The notes beneath the pieces are model-generated. The model saw only the letters and a list, made by a program, of their open reading frames with translations, made no database searches and was not told the origin of the DNA. 25,302 bases of DNA. Source: CAZBUH01 sp964495095. GTDB taxonomy: Bacteria > Bacillota > Clostridia > Oscillospirales > Oscillospiraceae. Shown piece by piece: positions 20,644 through 25,302 of the stretch. Location of the stretch: NCBI GenBank assembly GCA_964495095.1, contig CAZBUH010000019.1, positions 1 to 25,302 on the forward strand, written 5' to 3'. How positions within the stretch are numbered: the first letter of the stretch is position 1; each line of letters opens with the position of its first letter. A program made the translations under genes and the position numbers.

Positions 20644-22099
20644 TACACTTGTTGAGCGGCTCCAATACCGGCTTGTGCAGGGTAGCCTTGATACCGAGAT
20701 AACCTCCGTTGAGTACGATTCACGAAAGGCCGCCCCGGGGGGGCTTTTCGTCTGTATGACGGGTTTTAATTCCGACGGCCACGACTTTATCCCCATGGCC
20801 TGCGAAAAGGGCGCGGCGGCGCTTATAGTTGAAAAGGACTGTCCCGTGCCGGAGAATACGACTGTAATAAAGGTCGATGACAGCCGCCATGCGCTGGCCC
20901 TGGTCTCCGCGGCGTTTTTTGGGTATCCGGCGGAGAAGATGACCGTTATCGGGCTTACCGGCACAAAGGGAAAGACCACCACGGCACATATGCTCAAGTC
21001 CATATTGGAGGCCTCGGGCGAAAAGGTGGGCATGATAGGCACTCTCGGGGCCGTCATAGACGGGGAGCTGGTGCACACAAAAAATACCACTCCGGAATCC
21101 TATGAGCTCCATTATCTGTTTTCAAGGATGGTTGGGGCCGGATGCCGGTACGCGGTGATGGAGGCGTCCAGCCAGGGCTTTAAAATGCACAGGACCGACG
21201 GGATTGAGTTCGATTACGGAGTTTTTCTCAATATTTCAAACGACCATATCGGCGAGGGCGAGCATAAGGATTTTGACGAGTATCTGTACTGCAAGAGCCT
21301 CCTTTTCCGCCAGTCCAGGGCGGGACTTGTAAACAGGGACGACAACTGCTGGCATGTGGTGACAAACGGCTCAGGCTGCAAAACCTACACCTTTGCCCTG
21401 GATAACGAGGCGGACTTTAAGTGCGATTCCGTCAAGGAGCTGCGCCGGGCGGGATTTCTTGGCAGCCGGTTTGGCGTGAAGTCGGAAAAGCTTACCGCGG
21501 AGTTTGACCTCAACATGCCGGGGCGGTTTAACGTGTATAACGCCATGGCGGCGGTGTCCGTGGCGGCCCTTTTGGGAATCGGGCCGGAAGCTGTGGAGAA
21601 GGGCCTCGGCAGCGTCCGCGTAAAGGGCAGGACCCAGGTGCTGCCTACGCCGGGGCACTACACGATCCTTATAGACTACGCCCATAACGCCGTCAGCATG
21701 GAGAGCCTTATGCTGATGCTTAAAAAATACGAGCCGGGCAGGCTCATCTGCCTTTTCGGCGGCGGCGGCAACAGGGCGAAATCCCGGCGGCTGGATATGG
21801 GCGAAATATCCGGAAAATACGCCGACCTCACCGTGCTCACCATGGATAACCCGAGGATGGAGACAGTGGAGGCCATAAACCGCGATATTAAGCTGGGGCT
21901 TATGAAGTATAACGGCAAATACGTGGAAATAGAGGACCGGGCTGAGGCAATCCGCTATGTTATCGACAACGCCAGGGACGGGGATATAATCGCCCTTATC
22001 GGCAAGGGCCACGAGGAGTATCAGGAGATACAGGGCGTAAAGCATTTTTTCTCCGAGGAGAAGGTCGTGGAAGAATATCTTAAGGAGAAAGCAAAATGA
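20633..22099 (+). CDS. murE: UDP-MurNAc-tripeptide synthetase, meso-DAP-adding type
   Basis: The 488-aa Mur ligase has all three domains. The N-terminal UDP-binding domain covers about 1-100. The central ATPase has GTKGKTTT (110-117) and the carbamylatable lysine Lys221 (YCKSLLF). The C-terminal domain carries FGGGGNRAKSRR and DNPR (405-408). DNPR is the signature for meso-DAP rather than lysine specificity, which agrees with dapF overlapping its start by 11 nt. It adds meso-DAP to UDP-MurNAc-Ala-Glu in the cytoplasm. The gene is outside a division/cell-wall (dcw) cluster here, so it could be the sole murE or a second copy. It overlaps the next gene by 4 nt. Confidence 0.93.
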   Translation: MKLSTLVERLQYRLVQGSLDTEITSVEYDSRKAAPGGLFVCMTGFNSDGHDFIPMACEKGAAALIVEKDCPVPENTTVIKVDDSRHALALVSAAFFGYPAEKMTVIGLTGTKGKTTTAHMLKSILEASGEKVGMIGTLGAVIDGELVHTKNTTPESYELHYLFSRMVGAGCRYAVMEASSQGFKMHRTDGIEFDYGVFLNISNDHIGEGEHKDFDEYLYCKSLLFRQSRAGLVNRDDNCWHVVTNGSGCKTYTFALDNEADFKCDSVKELRRAGFLGSRFGVKSEKLTAEFDLNMPGRFNVYNAMAAVSVAALLGIGPEAVEKGLGSVRVKGRTQVLPTPGHYTILIDYAHNAVSMESLMLMLKKYEPGRLICLFGGGGNRAKSRRLDMGEISGKYADLTVLTMDNPRMETVEAINRDIKLGLMKYNGKYVEIEDRAEAIRYVIDNARDGDIIALIGKGHEEYQEIQGVKHFFSEEKVVEEYLKEKAK

Positions 22100-22680
22100 A
22101 GATTTTGAGAAAGCTTGCGGCGGTACTGGCGTCGTCGGCGCTTCTGACCGCCTTGCTGTGCGGCTGCGGACAGGAGGCCGGCTACGGAATGCACCATGTG
22201 GAGATAGAGGTGGCGGACTACGGCGTTATAGCGGTGGAGCTTGACGGCGATACGGCGCCCATAACCGTCTCAAATTTCGTGAATCTGGCCAGAAGCGGCT
22301 TTTATAACGGACTTACCTTCCACAGAATCATATCCGGCTTTATGATACAGGGCGGAGACCCGGAGGGCACCGGCGGGGGCGGCTCTGACAAGACAATAAA
22401 GGGTGAATTTTCCGCAAACGGCGTGAAGAACGATATTGAGCATATCCGGGGGACCATATCTATGGCCCGCTCCAGCGATTATGACAGCGCAAGCTCCCAG
22501 TTTTTCATCGTCCATGGGGACGCGCCGTGGCTGGACGGGGAGTACGCCGCCTTCGGTCATGTGACCAGCGGCATGGAGGTGGTTGACGCCATATGCGCCG
22601 ACACGCCGGTACAGGACGGAGACGGTACGGTTGCGGCGGAGGATCAGCCGGTTATTGCCGAGATACGGGTCATCGACTGA
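22096..22680 (+). CDS. Cyclophilin-type peptidyl-prolyl isomerase lipoprotein
   Basis: This 194-aa protein starts with a signal sequence ending in the lipobox-like LLCGC, so Cys24 is predicted to be lipidated (a Cys at -2 is slightly unusual). The remaining 165 residues are a cyclophilin domain, with FVNLARSGFYNGLTFHRIISGFMIQGGDPEGTG (about 61-93, active-site Arg77 and Gln85) and a later SSQFFIVHGDAPWLDGEYAAFG. Such proteins help fold secreted proteins at the outer face of the membrane. It is the last gene of the PLP enzyme-dapF-murE operon, with a 4-nt overlap with murE. A role in envelope protein folding is inference. Confidence 0.9.
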   Translation: MKILRKLAAVLASSALLTALLCGCGQEAGYGMHHVEIEVADYGVIAVELDGDTAPITVSNFVNLARSGFYNGLTFHRIISGFMIQGGDPEGTGGGGSDKTIKGEFSANGVKNDIEHIRGTISMARSSDYDSASSQFFIVHGDAPWLDGEYAAFGHVTSGMEVVDAICADTPVQDGDGTVAAEDQPVIAEIRVID

Positions 22681-22700
22681 TTTTTAAAAAATAAAAATCA
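22678..22700. other. AT-rich inverted repeat after the cyclophilin gene
   Basis: TGATTTTTA (22678-22686) is complementary to TAAAAATCA (22692-22700), starting at the stop codon itself. It could help end the plus-strand operon transcript, though an AT-only stem is weak. Confidence 0.35.
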
Positions 22701-22716
22701 CGGCAGCGGGAGAAAA

Positions 22717-22743
22717 AAGCCCCCGAAATCAAATCGGGGGCTT
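22717..22743 (-). terminator. Intrinsic terminator of the thiT transcript
   Basis: AAGCCCCCGA (22717-22726) pairs perfectly with TCGGGGGCTT (22734-22743). On the minus strand the stem is followed by a U-run (TTTTTTCT), so it is oriented for thiT, which ends at 22760. On the plus strand it is followed by AAAAATTT, so it is weaker for the cyclophilin operon. Confidence 0.82.
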
Positions 22744-22759
22744 AAAAATTTGGCCTTAA

Positions 22760-23326
22760 TTACTTAATATCCTCGCCGGTGAAATATTTCTTCAGCGGAT
22801 GATAGAGTATTGCAAAAATTACAAGGCAAAGGGCCATGTCTATGGCGATGTAGCTTCCGTTATACACGGCGGAGTATAAATAGGGGTTTGTAAAGGTGTG
22901 GTTGAATACCTCTGTTGGCTCGTATATTTTGTAAATCGTGATGCCGCTTATGAAGCTGAAGATAAAGCGGGCGGCGGAGCCTGCCACGGCGCCGATGAAT
23001 ATGCCGCCCTTTCTGCCGCGGAAAAATCCGCAGACGCCCATGGCGCCGAAGGCCAGGATATAGTCCAGCAGCATGGACCAGGGGCCCCAGGCGTAAGCGC
23101 CGTCGAATATGAGCTGCAAAAGGCCGTATGCAAAGGACGCTATGAAGCCGCTTTTCGCGCCCCAGCGGCAGCAGTACAGGAATATGGGCAGCATACCTAT
23201 GCAGACGCTGCCTCCGTTGGGAAGCTCAAAGAGCTTTAAGTATGAGAGCGCGGTGCCCACGGCGACCATTATGGCCCCTTCGCACAGCGCCCGCACATAG
23301 TAGTGGGACGTTTTTTTCTCTGTCAT
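22760..23326 (-). CDS. thiT: ECF thiamine transporter substrate-binding subunit ThiT
   Basis: The 188-aa membrane protein has about six hydrophobic helices. It carries the ThiT-type motifs RALCEGAIMVAVGTALSYLKLFELPNGGSVCIGMLPIFLY and DYILAFGAMGVCGFF, plus SYIAIDMALCLVIFAILYHPLKKY at the C-terminus. ThiT is the S-component that captures thiamine for the energy-coupling-factor transporter; the shared EcfA/EcfT parts are not in the window. The start has GGAGGAAAA upstream. A TPP riboswitch with terminator lies in its leader, which independently supports the thiamine assignment. Length and hydrophobic profile agree with the family. Confidence 0.92.
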   Translation of the reverse strand: MTEKKTSHYYVRALCEGAIMVAVGTALSYLKLFELPNGGSVCIGMLPIFLYCCRWGAKSGFIASFAYGLLQLIFDGAYAWGPWSMLLDYILAFGAMGVCGFFRGRKGGIFIGAVAGSAARFIFSFISGITIYKIYEPTEVFNHTFTNPYLYSAVYNGSYIAIDMALCLVIFAILYHPLKKYFTGEDIK

Positions 23327-23345
23327 TTTCGTTTTCCTCCCGAAA

Positions 23346-23378
23346 ATAAAAAATCCGTATTGCCCTGAGGCAATACGG
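23346..23378 (-). terminator. Riboswitch-controlled attenuator terminator upstream of thiT
   Basis: CCGTATTGCC (23355-23364) pairs with GGCAATACGG (23369-23378). On the minus strand a U-run (ATTTTTTATTTT) follows. It sits between the TPP aptamer and the thiT ribosome site, as expected for transcription attenuation when TPP is bound. Confidence 0.85.
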
Positions 23379-23403
23379 TCTGTAGAAAGAGGCTTTTTAA
23401 ATT

Positions 23404-23497
23404 CTTCTTCCTACGCCGGCATTACCCGGATCAGGTTTTAGGGTCCGGCGCTTCATTTAGCGCCATCTCAGCCGGGAAAACCCAGCACCCCTGTGCA
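23404..23497 (-). promoter_or_regulatory. TPP riboswitch (thi box)
   Basis: Read on the minus strand, the aptamer contains the conserved blocks GGGGTGCTGGG, CTGAGA, ACCCTAAAACCTGAT, GGGTAATGCC and GCGTAGGAAG in the right order. A terminator hairpin and thiT follow. Thiamine pyrophosphate binding should stop thiT expression. Confidence 0.93.
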
Positions 23498-23503
23498 TGA
23501 TGT

Positions 23504-23532
23504 ATGATACAACGATTTAAATCAGTTGTCAA
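23504..23532 (-). promoter_or_regulatory. Sigma-A promoter for the TPP riboswitch-thiT transcript
   Basis: On the minus strand TTGACA (23532-23527) and TATCAT (23509-23504) are 17 bp apart. The TGA stop codon of the upstream yjbR-like gene (23531-23529) lies inside the -35 hexamer. Confidence 0.75.
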
Positions 23533-23930
23533 GCGGCAATTTCCGCTGCTGACGGGCAGATAAAGCAAATTATTTTCAAAAAACTCCTGACGTAAAGCGC
23601 GGTCGTATCGTTATCGCTGTAATTGGAGAGGAAAAAACAAATCGCTGCCGCGGTAATCCAGTCTGCTTTGTTCATATGATAAGCGGGGTAAATTCCGGGC
23701 TCGCTTCGCAGTGAGCCTATCATAAGCGGCTCACATTTGACGTTCAGCACATCCATGGCTCCCTTTTCCGGAAGCCCCAGCTTTTTCTTTGAAATATTCA
23801 TAATCAGGCAGAACCGTTTCCGGTTATCCCCGTGACGGAATACCGTGTGATCCGAATACTGTATCCAGGGATGCTCGGCATCCGCTCCGTATGTTTCCGA
23901 TATGTATTGCTGTAATTTCTTCACATTCAC
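23529..23930 (-). CDS. MmcQ/YjbR-family protein
   Basis: The 133-aa protein matches the MmcQ/YjbR (CyaY-like fold) family in its first about 95 residues. It has an ETYGADAEHPW start region, VFRHGDNRKRFCLIMNISKKKLGLP, DVLNVKCEPLMIGSLRSEPGIYPAYHMNKADWIT. These proteins are small and cytoplasmic, and some have been called DNA-binding; function is not settled. After WIT, where relatives usually continue with an LDG(S) turn and a short helix, the sequence becomes hydrophobic and unfamiliar (ICFFLSNY, then FLKIICFICPSAAEIAA), so the C-terminus may be diverged or affected by small indels. The start has GGAGG, 12 nt from ATG. It precedes thiT on the same strand and diverges from rplJ. Confidence 0.75.
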   Translation of the reverse strand: MNVKKLQQYISETYGADAEHPWIQYSDHTVFRHGDNRKRFCLIMNISKKKLGLPEKGAMDVLNVKCEPLMIGSLRSEPGIYPAYHMNKADWITAAAICFFLSNYSDNDTTALYVRSFLKIICFICPSAAEIAA

Positions 23931-24058
23931 ACTTTATGCCTCCCCGGCAAGGCGCTGCTCTTTCTATAATATAAAGGCTATAAAATCAACGCATCTTTTA
24001 CACGGACGGGGCCTCGCTGCCGCATTTTCCCGAATAAAATTTCAATTTATTTTCCCTA

Positions 24059-24087
24059 TTGACATTTTCGCTTGTATTTGCTATTAT
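24059..24087 (+). promoter_or_regulatory. Sigma-A promoter for L10 leader-rplJL
   Basis: TTGACA (24059-24064) and TATTAT (24082-24087) are separated by exactly 17 bp, with the start point expected near 24095, at the beginning of the L10 leader. The rest of the mmcQ-rplJ interval (23931-24058) is AT-rich and shows no gene. Confidence 0.8.
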
Positions 24088-24096
24088 TATTAAGCG

Positions 24097-24194
24097 TTCC
24101 AAAGACAGCAGGTGGCTTCTGCCGTAAATCCTGCCGAGGATAGCTTACTAAATGGTTTGCTGTGCCTTTCCGTCTTTGGGCGGAAAGGCATTTT
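24097..24194 (+). promoter_or_regulatory. Ribosomal protein L10 leader with attenuator
   Basis: The leader has the L10-binding features: CCAAAGAC (24099-24106) pairing with GTCTTTGG (24172-24179), an inner GCAGG/CCTGC stem (24108-24112, 24130-24134), and the conserved AAATCCTGCCGAGGA. A competing hairpin TGCCTTTCCG/CGGAAAGGCA (24163-24172, 24181-24190) followed by TTTTCATTT is terminator-like and cannot coexist fully with the first stem. L10(L12)4 binding is known to repress this operon. Confidence 0.85.
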
Positions 24195-24231
24195 CATTTG
24201 GACGCACCTACTAATATCTGGAGGTGAAATC

Positions 24232-24762
24232 ATGCCAAACGCACAGGTACTCAGCGAGAAGCAGACTATAGTTGCCGCCCTTAAGGAAAAGCTCCAGGGC
24301 GCGTCAGCCGGCGTTTTCGTTGACTATTCCGGCACAAGCGTCGCAACCGACACAGCCATGCGTAAGGAGATGCGCGAGGCCGGCGTTGACTACGCGGTAG
24401 TCAAGAACACCCTCGTCCGCTTCGCTATCGACGATGTGGGATTCGGTGAGCTGGACCCCATCCTTCACGGAAACACGGCCCTGGCCGTCAGCGACGACCC
24501 CATTGCACCCGCAAAGCTTATCTGCAAATACGCTGATGAGGAGAACAGCACCATCAGGATTAAGGCCGGCTTCGTGGACGGCAAGGTAATTTCCCCCGAG
24601 GAAGTTACAGCCCTGTCCAAGATGCCCAGCAAGGAAGTCCTTGTGGCCCAGGTACTTGGAACTCTGCTTGCTCCCATCTCCGGTCTGGCAAATGTCTGCA
24701 ACGGAAATATCCGCGGCCTCGCGGTTGTCCTTCAGGCTATTGCCGACAAGAAATCCGCGTAA
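24232..24762 (+). CDS. rplJ: 50S ribosomal protein L10
   Basis: Starting at ATG 24232, which has GGAGGTGAA (24220-24228), the protein is 176 aa, the usual size. The N-terminal rRNA-binding domain contains SEKQTIVAALKEKL, GVFVDYSGTS and VDYAVVKNTLVRFA. The C-terminal portion (LANVCNGNIRGLAVVLQAIADKK) is the helix that binds L7/L12 dimers. L10 anchors the stalk at the GTPase centre of the ribosome. The open frame extends upstream into the L10 leader, but that part is untranslated leader. rplK and rplA, which usually precede rplJ, are not upstream here; a divergent yjbR-like gene is. Confidence 0.96.
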   Translation: MPNAQVLSEKQTIVAALKEKLQGASAGVFVDYSGTSVATDTAMRKEMREAGVDYAVVKNTLVRFAIDDVGFGELDPILHGNTALAVSDDPIAPAKLICKYADEENSTIRIKAGFVDGKVISPEEVTALSKMPSKEVLVAQVLGTLLAPISGLANVCNGNIRGLAVVLQAIADKKSA

Positions 24763-24830
24763 CGCGGCATAACGTCAGCCGGGACGGAAACCGGAAAAAA
24801 TAATATTAAAAATAATGGAGGAAATTTAAA

Positions 24831-25211
24831 ATGGCTAGCGAGAAAGTTACCGCTCTTATCGAAGAAATCAAGAATCTGACTGTTATGGACCTCTCTGAGC
24901 TTGTACACGCTCTTGAGGACGAGTTCGGCGTATCCGCCGCTGCTCCCGCCGCTGTAGCTGTTGCCGCTGCTCCTGCTGAGGCTGCCGCTGCTGCTGAGAA
25001 GACCGAGTTCGACGTTGTTATGACCGCTTTCGGCGACGAGAAGATTAAGGTCATCAAGGTCGTCCGCGAGATCACCGGCCAGGGCCTTGCCGAGGCTAAG
25101 GCTACTGTTGAGGGCGTGCCCGCCACCATCAAGGCCGGCGCTTCCAAGGACGAGGCTGAGGAGATCAAAAAGAAACTCACTGATGTTGGCGCTACTGTCG
25201 AGCTGAAGTAA
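24831..25211 (+). CDS. rplL: 50S ribosomal protein L7/L12
   Basis: This 126-aa acidic stalk protein has the N-terminal dimerisation domain (EKVTALIEEIKNLTVMDLSELVHALEDEFGVSA), an Ala-rich flexible hinge (about 38-57) and the C-terminal factor-binding domain (EFDVVMTAFGDEKIKVIKVVREITGQGLAEAKATVEGVP, ending VGATVELK). It recruits translation GTPases. The start has GGAGGAAA, and the gene lies 68 bp after rplJ in the same operon, under the L10 leader. Codon use is biased toward favoured codons (many GCT/GCC, AAG), as expected for a very highly expressed gene. Confidence 0.97.
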   Translation: MASEKVTALIEEIKNLTVMDLSELVHALEDEFGVSAAAPAAVAVAAAPAEAAAAAEKTEFDVVMTAFGDEKIKVIKVVREITGQGLAEAKATVEGVPATIKAGASKDEAEEIKKKLTDVGATVELK

Positions 25212-25302
25212 GTTTACTTACAAAAATTTAAAGGCCCCGGAGGATTTCCTGCGTGGTCTAAAGGAAGTATTTTATGTAAGAGGTGGTGCAGTCCTGAAAG
25301 GG
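25212..25302 (+). other. Downstream of rplL: no gene or terminator recognised
   Basis: The last 91 bp contain an AT-rich start and two short GGAGG/GAGGTGG stretches (25239-25243, 25281-25287). No clear hairpin with a T-run and no recognisable start of rpoB are visible; a following gene may begin outside the window. Confidence 0.3.

Noticed and set aside
20038..21090. 350-codon minus-strand frame across dapF and murE
   Set aside because: It is antisense to two clear enzymes with intact catalytic motifs, with no family resemblance and no ribosome site.
24112..24231. N-terminal extension of L10
   Set aside because: This part is the conserved L10 leader RNA; ATG 24232 has GGAGGTGAA and gives the normal L10 start.

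Overview
The window looks like chromosome from an anaerobic, spore-forming, butyrate-producing Clostridia bacterium, probably an Oscillospiraceae/Ruminococcaceae relative. The reasons are spoIIE and spoIIP, a complete crt-hbd-bcd-etfB-etfA operon, a meso-diaminopimelate type murE beside dapF, Gram-positive ribosome binding sites (GGAGG type), GC-rich codons, and an ECF thiamine transporter subunit under a TPP riboswitch. Family placement is inference; no rRNA gene is present.

Layout. 1-736 (-): a 5'-truncated fragment of a phage or conjugative-element polyvalent protein with a nuclease-fold-like domain, cut off at two tandem stop codons. 941-3510 (+): an HxlR regulator and an Old Yellow Enzyme/2,4-dienoyl-CoA reductase type flavoenzyme, followed by a lipoprotein of unknown function (3584-4183). 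4300-9034 (-): the butyryl-CoA operon. Its promoter carries two Rex-like redox operators. 9357-11371 (+): gamma-carbonic anhydrase, a secreted CHAP protein and an alpha/beta hydrolase. 11368-12604 (-): a coupled operon of TSCPD-domain protein, YlmH (S4 RNA-binding) and a 77-aa unknown. 12605-12925: a dense array of hairpins between two divergent transcription units. 12926-14017 (+): spoIIP. 14110-14769 (-): a CYTH-domain protein lacking the usual lysine. 14949-17620 (+): spoIIE and an 88-aa membrane-anchored protein. 17604-18452 (-): an AraC-type regulator, divergent from a tightly packed operon (18617-22680, +) of a Cys/Met-metabolism PLP enzyme, dapF, murE and a cyclophilin lipoprotein. 22760-23930 (-): mmcQ/yjbR-like gene, then TPP riboswitch and thiT. 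24059-25211 (+): L10 leader, rplJ and rplL.

How it fits together. The butyrate operon turns acetoacetyl-CoA into butyryl-CoA, with electron bifurcation by Bcd-EtfAB. Rex control would link it to the NADH/NAD+ ratio. No thiolase is present here. dapF makes meso-DAP and murE adds it to the peptidoglycan precursor, so their overlap is functionally coherent. SpoIIP and SpoIIE act in engulfment and in sigma-F activation respectively.

No obviously new multi-gene defence or biosynthetic system is visible. The most unusual material is non-coding: the hairpin array at 12635-12825, which shares a motif with the 9209-9314 intergenic region, and several well-preserved regulatory sites. The least explained coding parts are the 77-aa, 88-aa and 199-aa proteins and the truncated nuclease-like fragment.
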